Shown here piece by piece: positions 25,392-34,889 of a DNA stretch of 44,920 bases. The first letter of the stretch is position 1. Each line of letters begins with the position of its first letter. The DNA comes from Sulfurimonas sp. (GTDB lineage Bacteria; Campylobacterota; Campylobacteria; Campylobacterales; Sulfurimonadaceae): the NCBI GenBank assembly GCA_002899765.1, contig PPDH01000025.1, positions 151,984-196,903 of the forward strand, given 5' to 3'. The notes under the pieces are model-generated. The model saw only the letters and a program-made list of their open reading frames with translations, searched no databases and was not told the DNA's origin. The position numbers and the translations under genes are program-made.

Positions 25392-26246
25392 TTATTCACC
25401 CCATCTTAGTTTCTCTTTTAATACATCAAAGTAGTTGTACTCCTCTTTATGTATCAGCTTAATCGTTTTTTGAGCCAGTTTTATATGTACGCTCTCGCCC
25501 AGTTCAAGCTCATGTACATCCTGCCCGTCTATTATTATAAGGGCTCTCTCTTCAGATGTTTTCATCTCTATTGCGTATTTTCCCGGAAGCACTAATGGTC
25601 TTTGCGTAAGAGAGTGAGGACATATCGGAGTAAGGGCAAATACATTTGACATCGGGAAAAGTACGGGCCCTCCCGCCGAGAGGTTGTAAGCGGTAGAACC
25701 TGTCGGAGTAGAAACTATTACGCCGTCACCGTAATAAGTGTTAAATGAGCGAGAATCCACTAAAGTCTCTATATGTATCATATTTGAAACTCTTGTACGG
25801 GTTAAGACTATATCGTTAAAAGCGTAGTATTTTACCTCTTTGTTGTTTTTAATTACCGTTGCTTCAAGAACCGCTCTCTCGTCTATCCTATACTCTTGTT
25901 TGATTATTTTTTTAACAAATGTATCAAGCTCGTCAATGGATAAATCGGCTAAAAAACCAAGGTTTCCTGCATGTACGCCGAGTATCGGTATATCAAAATC
26001 AAACGATTTTCTAACCGTGGAGATAAGCGTACCGTCACCGCCGAAACTTACTAAAAAATCACACTCAACACATATCTTTTCAAAACTTTCGCCCGTCATG
26101 CCTATCATTAGGGCACTCTGACTTTCTAGTAAAACTTCTATCTCATAATTTTTAAAAATTTTTTCAAGTTTAATGTAGCTATCTTTTAATTCGGGTGTAG
26201 AAGGTCTTAAAACTACGCCGATTTTTTTAATTTTTTTATTATTCAA
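25392..26246 (-). CDS. nadK: NAD kinase
   Basis: Phosphorylates NAD to NADP. GGDGT motif in VSFGGDGTLIS near residue 70, the substrate-binding NE/ND region (AFNDIVLTR), and the glycine-rich TPTGSTAYNLSAGGPVLFP. 284 residues, normal length. As I recall, nadK lies close to recN, aspS and adk in Campylobacter as well, and that order is partly kept here. Confidence 0.95.
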   Translation of the reverse strand: MNNKKIKKIGVVLRPSTPELKDSYIKLEKIFKNYEIEVLLESQSALMIGMTGESFEKICVECDFLVSFGGDGTLISTVRKSFDFDIPILGVHAGNLGFLADLSIDELDTFVKKIIKQEYRIDERAVLEATVIKNNKEVKYYAFNDIVLTRTRVSNMIHIETLVDSRSFNTYYGDGVIVSTPTGSTAYNLSAGGPVLFPMSNVFALTPICPHSLTQRPLVLPGKYAIEMKTSEERALIIIDGQDVHELELGESVHIKLAQKTIKLIHKEEYNYFDVLKEKLRWGE

Positions 26247-26361
26247 AGCATCTCTTTATAAATTTTTTTCGTAAATTATACACTTTTATGGTGTTTTGAT
26301 TACTTAAGCTTAAATAATATACAATGTTTTTTTGGTTAGATTCTAAACAAAGGAGTTTGAT

Positions 26362-26973
26362 ATGAAAGTATTGATTGTTTATTATTCAATGTATGGACAT
26401 GTCCATAAGATGGTAGAAGCGGCTGCTCAAGGAGCAGGCTCTGTTGAAGATGTAGAAGTCATTATCCGTAGAGTTCCGGAGACTTTACCCGAAGAAGTAC
26501 TAGAAAAGATGGGTGCATTAGAATCTCAAAAACTTCAATCTCATATACCTATATGTACTCTAGACGAATTAGCGGATGCGGATGCCGTTATTTTTGGTAC
26601 ACCTACTCGTTTTGGCAACATGTGCGCACAGATGCGTCAGTTTTTGGATGCTACAGGACAGCTCTGGGCTAGGGGAGCATTAGTCGCTAAAGCGGGGAGT
26701 GTTATAACAAGCTCAAATACGCAGCATGGTGGTCAGGAATCTACAATTCTAAGCTTTCATACTACACTGCTTCATCACGGTATGGTAATAGTAGGTCTGC
26801 CGTATACCTTTAAAGGTCAGATGATAATGGATGGGATAAGCGGCTGTTCTCCGTACGGAGCTTCGACCATTGCAGGAGGTGACGGAAGTCGTCAACCGAG
26901 TGAAAATGAGCTTGAGGGAGCATATTTTCAAGGTGAACATGTAGCTCGTATAGCAAAAAAACTAAAAAGCTAA
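26362..26973 (+). CDS. wrbA: NAD(P)H:quinone oxidoreductase, WrbA type
   Basis: A flavodoxin-fold FMN protein that reduces quinones by two electrons. FMN-phosphate loop [11 protein letters not shown], then [21 protein letters not shown] and [13 protein letters not shown], and [19 protein letters not shown], all family hallmarks. 203 residues. The SD AAAGGAG is strong. One Cys in [11 protein letters not shown] stands where Gly is usual (GGC to TGC would be another G-to-T change). Monocistronic; the 136 bp to aspS hold a short GCCG/CGGC hairpin and promoter-like sequence. Confidence 0.94.
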   Translation: MKVLIVYYSMYGHVHKMVEAAAQGAGSVEDVEVIIRRVPETLPEEVLEKMGALESQKLQSHIPICTLDELADADAVIFGTPTRFGNMCAQMRQFLDATGQLWARGALVAKAGSVITSSNTQHGGQESTILSFHTTLLHHGMVIVGLPYTFKGQMIMDGISGCSPYGASTIAGGDGSRQPSENELEGAYFQGEHVARIAKKLKS

Positions 26974-27109
26974 GCCGGTTCTATCGGCACTCTAAAATTT
27001 AGTTATAAAATAACTCTATTAGAGAAATCATATCTTAAAAAGATTCTAATCAAGCGATAAGCCAAATTTAGATACAATCGCGAAAATTATTTACTAGGAC
27101 TCTATTTTT

Positions 27110-28864
27110 ATGAGAAGTCATTATTGTACAGATTTAAGTGAAGCAAACGTTGGACAAGACGTTGTTCTGACAGGTTGGGCAAACAGTTACCGTGATCACG
27201 GCGGGATTATTTTTATTGATTTAAGAGACAAAAGCGGACTTATTCAGCTTACATGCGACCCTGAGGATAATGCAGCCGCACATAAAGCGGCAGACGGTGT
27301 TCGTGACGAGTATGTTTTAATAGCTAAAGGAACGGTTCGTCATCGTGGAGAGGGTCTTGTAAATCCTCGTCTTAAAACAGGAGCTATCGAGGTTATAGTA
27401 AAAGAGCTTATTATAGAGAATAAGTCGGCTCCAATCCCTTTTGTTATCGGCGATAAAAATGTCGGCGAAGAGACAAGGCTTAAATACCGTTACTTAGAGC
27501 TAAGAGACCCTGCCATGTATGAAGCGTTTCGTCTTCGTTCAAAAGCGGCAATCGCCGCGAGAAACATACTGGACGCAAACGGCTTTTTAGAAGTCGAGAC
27601 TCCGATTTTAACAAAGTCAACCACTGAGGGTGCTAGAGATTACCTTGTTCCATCTCGCGTTCACAGCGGTGAGTTTTATGCGCTTCCGCAATCTCCGCAG
27701 CTTTTCAAACAGCTTTTGATGGTCGGTGGATTTGACAGATACTTCCAGATAGCAAAATGTTTTCGCGATGAAGATTTAAGAGCCGATCGTCAGCCCGAAT
27801 TTACTCAAATAGATGTCGAGATGAGTTTCTGCGACCAAGAGGATGTTATTAAAGTAGCAGAAGATCTTCTTGAAGCTATGTTTGGCGCTTGCGGTATCAA
27901 TGTTAAAGCTCCATTTAACCGTATTTCACACATGAATGCTATGTAGTGGTACGGTTCTGACAAGCCTGATTTAAGATATGACCTTAAGATGGTTGACGTT
28001 ATAGATATATTTGAGAGATGCGACAATGAAATCTTTACAAATATCGCAAAAAAGCCGCATACAAACCGCATTAAAGCTTTAAAAGTTCCAGGTGCAGACT
28101 TGATTTTCTCAAAGAGAGAGATGAAGAGTTTTGAGGATTATGTACGCCAGTTCGGCGCACAAGGTCTTGGCTACTTTCAAATGAAAGAAGACGGTCTTAA
28201 AGGTCCTCTTATTAAATTTTTTAGCGAAAATGATATTGCGCTTTTAGTTGAAAGACTCGGTATGGAAGTCGGTGATGTTGTTTTCTTCGGCGCAGGCGAC
28301 AAAAAAACAGTGTGGGATTACATGGGGCGTCTTAGAATCTTTATTGCCGAACATGAGAAGATGAATCTTGTAGATAAAGATGCTTTTGAATTTGTATGGG
28401 TTGTTGATTTTCCTATGTTTGAGATTGAAGAAGGACGCGTAAAAGCGCTTCACCATCCGTTTACACAACCAAAAGATACCGATAAAGATGATGTTGAAGA
28501 GATAGAATCTATAGCATACGATATCGTTTTAAACGGTACAGAGCTTGGCGGAGGAAGTATCCGTATCCACAAGCCTGAAGTTCAAGAAGAGGTTTTTAAA
28601 CTGCTGGGTATTGATGAGGAAGAAGCAAAAGAAAAATTTGGTTTCTTGCTTGATGCTCTTAAATTCGGCGCTCCTCCACATGGCGGTTTTGCAATCGGAT
28701 TTGACAGACTTATGATGCTAATTACGAAAAAATCAAGCATCCGCGACGTTATAGCATTTCCTAAAACGCAAAAGGCTTCTTGTATTTTAACAAAAGCGCC
28801 TAGTCAAGTAGATGCTACGCAGCTTCGCGACCTTCATATCAGACTACGCGAACAAGTAAAATAA
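27110..28864 (+). pseudogene. aspS: Aspartyl-tRNA synthetase, interrupted by in-frame TAG
   Basis: A class II synthetase of 584 codons. It has an OB-fold anticodon domain ([24 protein letters not shown]), motif 2 [29 protein letters not shown], the bacterial GAD insertion, and motif 3 [14 protein letters not shown] at 27944-27946 (codon 279) falls in ISHMNAM[16 protein letters not shown], and the frame continues unbroken; GAG to TAG fits. The enzyme is normally single-copy and essential, so the stop is suspect. In most Campylobacterota AspRS is non-discriminating and works with GatCAB; that cannot be decided here. Confidence 0.93.
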
Positions 28865-28871
28865 TCAACTC

Positions 28872-29437
28872 ATGAAAAAACTATTTTTAATTATCGGAGC
28901 ACCAGGCTCCGGTAAAACTACGGATGCTGAACTTATTGCTGAACAAAATAGCGCTATAACACACTACTCTACAGGCGACATGTTAAGAGCAGAAGTTGCA
29001 ACCAAAAGTGCTCTTGGGCTTGAAATAGACAGCTACATCTCCAAAGGGTTAATAGTTCCGATAGAAGTAGCTATTAAAACTATAACTAATGCTATAAAAA
29101 ATGCACCAACCGACATTATCATCATAGACGGATATCCTAGAAGTATGGAGCAGTTAAATGCTTTAGACGAGTATCTACATGTAGATTCATCTTTAGAACT
29201 TTGCAGTGTTATAGAAGTACATGTAAACGAGAAAACTGCCAGAGATAGAGTTTTGGGTCGTGCGCGTGGAGCTGACGATAATACAGAAGTGTTTGATAAT
29301 CGTATGAAAGTATACATGGAGCCTTTAGCGGATATACAAGCATTTTACAAGGCTAAAAATCTTTTACATGTAATAAGCGGTGAAGGAACTATTGAGACAA
29401 TAGTTTCTGAAATGGAAAGCTTTATAAACTCTAAAAT

Positions 29438-29441
<4 letters not shown>
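28872..29441 (+). CDS. adk: Adenylate kinase, epsilonproteobacterial type
   Basis: P-loop GAPGSGKTT at residues 9-17, then the NMP-binding [13 protein letters not shown] and IIDGYPRSMEQ, the family's conserved (D)G(Y/F)PR. The lid is short: VLGRARGADDNTEVFDNRMKVY. 189 residues. It closely resembles the adk that follows aspS in Campylobacter, as recalled. It catalyses AMP + ATP to 2 ADP. It lies 7 bp after aspS and ends inside a palindrome shared with a second adenylate kinase on the other strand. Confidence 0.9.
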
Positions 29442-30161
<720 letters not shown>

Positions 30162-30227
30162 CTATAAATAAACCTCCTCTGAAGCGTAACTTTCATAAAA
30201 TACACTCAATTAACTACAGGAAGCCAA

Positions 30228-31457
30228 ATGTCATTTTCCAAACTGGGTCTCTCTCCGCAAATCCAAAGTACGCTTAAAAAAAGCGGCTTTATAGTACCTA
30301 CTCCTATTCAAGAAAAAGTTATTCCTCTTGTGCTAAAGCATAACGACATTATGGCAATGGCGCAGACAGGAAGCGGTAAAAGTGCCTCTTTTGTGCTGCC
30401 GATACTTGAGCTTTTGTCTAAGAGTGTCAGTGAAGGAAAGCCTAAGATAAAAGCACTTATCTTAACCCCTACTCGTGAGCTTACACTTCAAGTTGCGGAT
30501 GCTTTTTGCACTTTTGGTGCAGATCTCAAAAGAGAACCAAAGGTTGTCTCTATCATAGGCGGAGAGAGTATAGGTGATCAAATCTATGCCATTCAGCAGG
30601 GATGCGATATCTTGGTAGCGACATCAGGAAGACTTCTTGACGTGCTTACAAAAAAACAGACAAACCTCTCACACTTAGAGTTTTTTGTTCTTGATGAAGC
30701 AGACAAGATGCTAAATCTTGGTTTTTCTCAGGAGCTTGATGCCATCCTTGAAGCGATTCCGCAAAAGCGCCAAAACCTTCTCTTCTCTGCAACCTACCCT
30801 CAAAAAATCTTAGATATTGCCTCAAAAATTACACAAAATCCTATCAGAGTAAATATTGAGCAAGATGTGCCTACTGTAGAGAGTGTGGTGCAGCGCGCCA
30901 TAGAAGTAAATCGTGAAAATCGCGGTCCGCTTCTAAGGCATTTGCTTGATAATCAAAAATTAGAGCAAGTTCTTGTGTTTATGGCAAACAAAAGAGCTAC
31001 GGACAACATAGCGGCTAAGTTTAAAAAATACGGCTACAAGGCGGAGTCGTTTCACGGAGATCTGCTTCAAGATGAGCGAACACTTACGCTAGATGAGTTT
31101 AAAGCCAAAAAGATACGCATACTCTTTGCAACCGATATAGCCGCTAGAGGACTCGATATAGAGAATGTCTCATGTGTTATAAACTTTGACCTTCCTCGCT
31201 CGCCAACCGACTATATCCACCGCATTGGACGTACAGCAAGAGCCGGAAAATCAGGAATGGCAATATCATTTATATCACATGAGGACAGAGCGCATTTTAG
31301 TATCATTCAAAAACGCTGCAAAACAAATCTGAGAATGGAGCAGATAGAAGGGTTTGAACTCAAAGGTGAAGCTGTCCTAAAAGTAAAAGGTCCACAGCCG
31401 ATTAAAGGCAAGGGCAAAAGTAAGAAAGACAAAGCAAGAGAAAGGGCTCTTAAATAG
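30228..31457 (+). CDS. DEAD-box ATP-dependent RNA helicase (RhlE-like)
   Basis: 409 residues with the full motif set: Q motif FIVPTPIQEKVIP, motif I AQTGSGKS, Ia PTRELTLQV, II DEAD in VLDEADKML, III SAT, then domain 2 with ATDIAARGLD (V) and HRIGRTARAG (VI). The short basic tail (KGKGKSKKDKARERALK) suits RNA binding. The general role is RNA unwinding in ribosome assembly or decay, and cold growth. The next gene, a KAP NTPase, starts after a 244-bp gap with inverted repeats and is probably separate. Confidence 0.92.
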   Translation: MSFSKLGLSPQIQSTLKKSGFIVPTPIQEKVIPLVLKHNDIMAMAQTGSGKSASFVLPILELLSKSVSEGKPKIKALILTPTRELTLQVADAFCTFGADLKREPKVVSIIGGESIGDQIYAIQQGCDILVATSGRLLDVLTKKQTNLSHLEFFVLDEADKMLNLGFSQELDAILEAIPQKRQNLLFSATYPQKILDIASKITQNPIRVNIEQDVPTVESVVQRAIEVNRENRGPLLRHLLDNQKLEQVLVFMANKRATDNIAAKFKKYGYKAESFHGDLLQDERTLTLDEFKAKKIRILFATDIAARGLDIENVSCVINFDLPRSPTDYIHRIGRTARAGKSGMAISFISHEDRAHFSIIQKRCKTNLRMEQIEGFELKGEAVLKVKGPQPIKGKGKSKKDKARERALK

Positions 31458-31488
31458 GCTATATCTGATTTGAAAGGCAGCTTTATTT

Positions 31489-31586
31489 GTTCCATAATCA
31501 CTTAAGGTTTATGGAACTTTGCAGTTTTAACTTTTTGAACACTTTGTGGAACACTGGAAACTTATTTGAGCTCTTTATGTTCCACA
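31489..31586. repeat. Two inverted repeats built from GTTCC/GGAAC half-sites upstream of the KAP gene
   Basis: GTTCCATAA (31489-31497) pairs with TTATGGAAC (31509-31517). TGTGGAAC (31545-31552) pairs with GTTCCACA (31579-31586). Four related half-sites within 100 bp suggest a regulator-binding array or folded leader RNA; an element end is also possible. No gene other than the 33-codon ORF lies in 31458-31701. Confidence 0.55.
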
Positions 31587-31603
31587 AGTAAGAGGTTTTA
31601 GGT

Positions 31604-31705
31604 ATGAAAGCTCGATTAATTAACTTATTGGAAATTAGAACGATATTGATACAATTGAAATTAAATTTAATATTTTTAGAAGATGTAGAAAAGGAGGTAA
31701 AATGA
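31604..31705 (+). CDS. 33-residue ORF coupled to the KAP NTPase gene
   Basis: The ATG at 31604 has AGAGG about 9 bp upstream, and the frame ends in a TGA that overlaps the KAP start (ATGA). The peptide is Leu/Ile-rich with charged ends (MKARLINLLEIRTI..., ending EDVEKEVK). The KAP ribosome binding site AAGGAGGT lies within its last codons. It may be a leader peptide, a tiny partner protein, or chance. Confidence 0.4.
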   Translation: MKARLINLLEIRTILIQLKLNLIFLEDVEKEVK

Positions 31706-33192
31706 TAAACCTTAATTTTAGTAATTATTTAAATGAGAATCAAGAAGATCAAATCAAAAAAATCTGGGAAAATGATAAGCTAGATAGAGCTAGTGAGTCA
31801 CTTTACATAATTGAATACATTAAGAAAAAATATGAAGTTAACCCGAAGCAATCATACGTTATGAATATCAATGGTGAATGGGGTTTTGGAAAAACTTATT
31901 TTATGCAAAAGTCGTCTGAGATGTTAAAAGTGATGGAACACCCCGTTATTTATTTTGATGCGTGGAAAAATGATTATACAGATAACCCACTACTCGCATT
32001 TATATCTGAACTTAATGAATCTATGAGTGATCATTTCAAAGATGACGGAAGTAAGAAGTATTTAAAAGATGCATATCAAGCTATAAAAGCAACATTTTTA
32101 CATATCTTAATGAAGAAGTTAACGGGTCATGCTTTAGAAGAATTAGAAGAAAAAATAAACGCTGGAAAAGATGAACTTGATGATGATTTTAAAGATGGGA
32201 TTAGCTCTTTAATGACGAAAGCCGCGACATTTGCTTTAAGTGAACATAATGCAGTTAAAGATAGTATAAAATCTTTTATAGAAAAAATGAAAATACTATT
32301 AGAACATATACATAATGAAGTTGAACATCAAAATCTACCTCTTTTTATTTTAATCGATGAACTTGATAGATGCAGACCAAGTTATGCCATAGAATTACTT
32401 GAAAATATAAAGCATATTTTTGACATACCAGGAGTGGTCTTTTTTATTGCTACAGACTCCAAACAACTAGCACACTCAATTAATGCTATATATGGAAATA
32501 ATTTTGCATCAGACACATACCTAAAAAGGTTTTTCGATCAAGAGTACACGCTATTAGCTCCCAAGAGACATAATTTTGGTCAATTTCTTTTAGAACAATC
32601 TAAATTAAATGAATCAAAAAATTATTTTGTTCTTTTTGAACCGATGCGTGCAAAAGATAATACAATTACATCAACATATGAAATTTTAGGAAAATATTTT
32701 AACTTGTCATTAAGAGATCACCAGCAAGTTATTAATTCTTTAGAGACCATAACCTTAACATATCCAACAAATGCAGGAAAAATACATTTTGCATATATGG
32801 TTTTTCTTATAATGTTTAAACAAAAGTTTCATCATCAGTTTGAATATATATTTTTTAATACCTCAGTGGATAAACGAATAAAAAAGCTTGAAGAGTTTTT
32901 AGACTCTCAAGAAAATCTTGATAAAGACTCCCTTTTTTATTATTTCGATACTGAACTTAAAAAAAGAGTACCTTTTGCAATACCTTTAATAGCAACAGTT
33001 TATTTGAATTTACACAATAAAGAAGGAAAAGAAATGGCAAGTATGTATGATTATGAAACAAATAAACATATTAAAAGTATCTATAAACAAATACCTGAAG
33101 ATTTAAAGACTATGTGCTCAGAAAACGATAGAGTTGATTATGCTACAAAACTTTATCCTCAAATGGTATTACAAGCCGGAAATTTTAAATAG
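31702..33192 (+). CDS. KAP-family P-loop NTPase
   Basis: 496 residues. Walker A GEWGFGKT at 58-65 and Walker B LFILIDELDRCRP at about 214-226 are typical KAP signatures, as is VIYFDAWKND soon after the P-loop. The region between them is helical and charged, without the membrane segments that many KAP proteins carry, so this one looks soluble. After Walker B come FFIATDSKQLAHSI and YLKRFFDQEYTL, the usual KAP sensor region. The C-terminal half is not recognised. KAP ATPases occur in anti-phage systems and mobile islands. The gene is noticeably richer in AT codons than its neighbours, has a near-perfect SD (AAGGAGGT) and ends in its own terminator, so it was probably acquired. No partner such as QatB, QatC or QatD is adjacent. 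Confidence 0.85.
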   Translation: MINLNFSNYLNENQEDQIKKIWENDKLDRASESLYIIEYIKKKYEVNPKQSYVMNINGEWGFGKTYFMQKSSEMLKVMEHPVIYFDAWKNDYTDNPLLAFISELNESMSDHFKDDGSKKYLKDAYQAIKATFLHILMKKLTGHALEELEEKINAGKDELDDDFKDGISSLMTKAATFALSEHNAVKDSIKSFIEKMKILLEHIHNEVEHQNLPLFILIDELDRCRPSYAIELLENIKHIFDIPGVVFFIATDSKQLAHSINAIYGNNFASDTYLKRFFDQEYTLLAPKRHNFGQFLLEQSKLNESKNYFVLFEPMRAKDNTITSTYEILGKYFNLSLRDHQQVINSLETITLTYPTNAGKIHFAYMVFLIMFKQKFHHQFEYIFFNTSVDKRIKKLEEFLDSQENLDKDSLFYYFDTELKKRVPFAIPLIATVYLNLHNKEGKEMASMYDYETNKHIKSIYKQIPEDLKTMCSENDRVDYATKLYPQMVLQAGNFK

Positions 33193-33226
33193 AATTATAT
33201 GCTTATTGAACAATATAACACCATAA

Positions 33227-33258
33227 GGTGTACTTTCTCCATAAAGTGTACCTTTTTT
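33227..33258 (+). terminator. Rho-independent terminator after the KAP gene
   Basis: GGTGTACTTT (33227-33236) pairs with AAAGTGTACC (33243-33252) in RNA, using two G-U pairs, over a 6-nt loop. TTTTTT follows directly. Confidence 0.7.
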
Positions 33259-33320
33259 AAAAAAGAAGATGCTTCGAGTTTAAAATCATTACTGTATCAT
33301 TTCACTAAAAAAAGGGTTTT

Positions 33321-33563
33321 ATGAAACTGTTACTGCCATTTTTGCTATCACTCTCTCTGCCAAGCACTGCATCTGCAGATGAGAATTGGATTCCCATAAC
33401 ATCTGTAGATAAGCCTCAAACTTCAAAACAGGTTGGAGCGGTGAACAAAATGATTAAAAATGCCACTGTCATTAAACAACTGATTGATACAACTGGTAAA
33501 AAAGAGATAGTAACCACCAAGGACAAAAATTGGTTTGTGCTGAGTAGTGAGGAAAGTAAGTGA
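33321..33563 (+). CDS. Small secreted protein of unknown function
   Basis: 80 residues with a clear signal peptide (LLLPFLLSLSLPSTASA) cleaved near residue 19, leaving about 60 periplasmic residues with DENWIPI near the mature start and DKNWFVLSS near the end. No Cys and no known domain. It follows the KAP terminator, so it is probably transcribed alone. A small CATGTC/GACATG hairpin at 33591-33607 separates it from the convergent gene. Confidence 0.6.
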   Translation: MKLLLPFLLSLSLPSTASADENWIPITSVDKPQTSKQVGAVNKMIKNATVIKQLIDTTGKKEIVTTKDKNWFVLSSEESK

Positions 33564-33622
33564 TTATATTAGATTTTTAAAGTAGTCTTACATGTCAAAT
33601 AGACATGCAAAACCACAGAGAA

Positions 33623-33910
33623 TCAATCCTCTTCAAATCCAAAATCATCATCTTGAGACTCTTTTTGAGCATCTAAAATATCATCTATAAGCTCTTTACA
33701 CTCATCTTCTTCCATGTCTCCGCTTTTAATGTCATCTAAAACATCTTGTAAATCAGCCTTGAACTCTCTTAGCTCTTCTATCTCCTCTTTTGCATCTTCG
33801 CCTGCTTCTTTGCTCTCGGCAATCTCCTCAAAAATTTCATCCAATCTTTCATCAATATCCGGAATAACGTTTTTTGTTATTAACTCTTCTAGTTGCTGTG
33901 CGTATGACAT
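33623..33910 (-). CDS. Acidic coiled-coil protein of unknown function
   Basis: 95 residues, about 40 percent Asp/Glu, with heptad-like spacing across residues 18-70 (predicted coiled coil) and a DDDFGFEED tail. No enzyme motif. It is divergent from the CinA-type gene. The composition suggests a structural or chaperone-like partner, but this is a guess. The long open frame on the opposite strand comes from its repetitive codons. Confidence 0.65.
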   Translation of the reverse strand: MSYAQQLEELITKNVIPDIDERLDEIFEEIAESKEAGEDAKEEIEELREFKADLQDVLDDIKSGDMEEDECKELIDDILDAQKESQDDDFGFEED

Positions 33911-33934
33911 CTATTTTTCCTTAACTGTTTTTAG

Positions 33935-33940
33935 TATAAT
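33935..33940 (+). promoter_or_regulatory. -10 box upstream of the CinA-type gene
   Basis: A TATAAT 30 bp before the ATG at 33970, in the divergent gap after the acidic coiled-coil gene. Confidence 0.55.
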
Positions 33941-33969
33941 ACATAAAAAAAATAAAGCAGTAGATAAAA

Positions 33970-34701
33970 ATGAACTTTTACGCATGTATAATCGGCAGTG
34001 AGATATTAAACGGACGCAGAGAAGATAAACATTTTGAATTTTTAAAAAATGAACTTCAAAAATATGGACATGAACTCTTTGCCTCTTTTATTATCAAAGA
34101 TGATGAGGAACTGATAAAAAAAATATACAGATTGGTAAAAGATGATTCGCAGAGCGTTATATTCTCTTTTGGCGGTATCGGTGCTACTCCCGATGACTTG
34201 ACAAGAGCAATCGCGGCAGAAGTTTTTACCTCAAAACCACTGCAGCGACATGAAAAATTTGAGCAGGATATTATAGAGAGATTTGGTAAAGATGCTTATC
34301 CGCACAGAGTGCATATGGCAGACTTACCGCAAAATGCCGAGCTTTTGTTTAATCCTATAAACAACATGTCGGGCTTTTCTCTGCAAAATAGATACTTTTT
34401 TACTCCCGGATTTCCACAAATGTCACATCCTATGATTAGCTCTGTTATAGAGCGTCTATTTAGCACATCACAACAAAAATACAGAGTCACGCTACTCGCT
34501 AAAACAAGTGAAAATACGCTTATAGACCTCATGAAAAAGGTTCCCTCCGAGGTTGAACTCTCCTCTTTGCCTATTCTTAACGCGGAAGGCACATCTGTTG
34601 AAATATCACTTTGCGGGGTGGATAAAATGGTTGTAGATAAAAGTTTCAAGCTATTTACCGATTTTTTACAAAGCTCAAAAATATCATATAATTTAATATA
34701 A
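33970..34701 (+). CDS. Competence/damage-inducible (CinA-type) MoaB/Mog-fold protein
   Basis: 243 residues. The molybdopterin-binding-like fold is shown by CIIGSEILNGRREDKH, VIFSFGGIGATPDDLTRAIAAEVF (the conserved GGxGxTxDD) and YFFTPGFPQMSHPM. It lacks the C-terminal amidase domain of full CinA. Related stand-alone proteins act on NAD-derived or nucleotide pyrophosphates or have unknown roles. A promoter for the next small gene overlaps its stop. Confidence 0.85.
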   Translation: MNFYACIIGSEILNGRREDKHFEFLKNELQKYGHELFASFIIKDDEELIKKIYRLVKDDSQSVIFSFGGIGATPDDLTRAIAAEVFTSKPLQRHEKFEQDIIERFGKDAYPHRVHMADLPQNAELLFNPINNMSGFSLQNRYFFTPGFPQMSHPMISSVIERLFSTSQQKYRVTLLAKTSENTLIDLMKKVPSEVELSSLPILNAEGTSVEISLCGVDKMVVDKSFKLFTDFLQSSKISYNLI

Positions 34702-34702
34702 T
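34697..34702 (+). promoter_or_regulatory. -10 box for the small membrane protein operon
   Basis: TATAAT at the very end of the upstream gene predicts a transcript beginning near 34709, just ahead of the hairpin at 34718. Confidence 0.5.
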
Positions 34703-34717
34703 CAAAATATGGTCGAT

Positions 34718-34744
34718 TTCCTTGAATAAGTAAAAATCAAGGAA
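34718..34744 (+). promoter_or_regulatory. Leader hairpin that hides the Shine-Dalgarno sequence
   Basis: TTCCTTGA (34718-34725) pairs perfectly with TCAAGGAA (34737-34744) over an 11-nt loop. The AAGGAA in the 3' arm is the ribosome binding site for the ATG at 34752, so folding would block initiation. Confidence 0.6.
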
Positions 34745-34751
34745 TTGCATC

Positions 34752-34877
34752 ATGATAATTTGGTTATTGGCACTCTTGTTGCTTTGTTTGTCTTTATATG
34801 TTGCTTATCGTTTCTTGTTCTTTCATAAAAAAGAGGGAAATTATAAAGAAGAGCATCATTACACTTTTAAAATATAA
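34752..34877 (+). CDS. 41-residue single-span membrane protein
   Basis: MIIWLLALLLLCLSLYVAYR is one membrane helix, followed by FLFFHKKEGNYKEEHHYTFKI, a polar tail with adjacent His residues. It has an SD 7 bp upstream, masked by a hairpin, and lies 12 bp ahead of the DUF6166-like gene. It may be a small regulatory or assembly protein of an envelope complex. Function unknown. Confidence 0.6.
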   Translation: MIIWLLALLLLCLSLYVAYRFLFFHKKEGNYKEEHHYTFKI

Positions 34878-34889
34878 GAGGCAATAAAA

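Noticed and set aside
31458-31701. Insertion sequence or CRISPR remnant in the repeat-rich leader of the KAP gene
   Set aside because: The repeats are only four short half-sites in inverted pairs with unequal spacing. There is no transposase, no direct repeat flanking the unit and no regular spacer pattern.
33714-34001. A 95-codon plus-strand frame opposite the acidic coiled-coil gene
   Set aside because: The Ser/Leu-rich translation comes from GAA/GAT/AAA codons read antisense. The minus-strand protein has the better start and composition.
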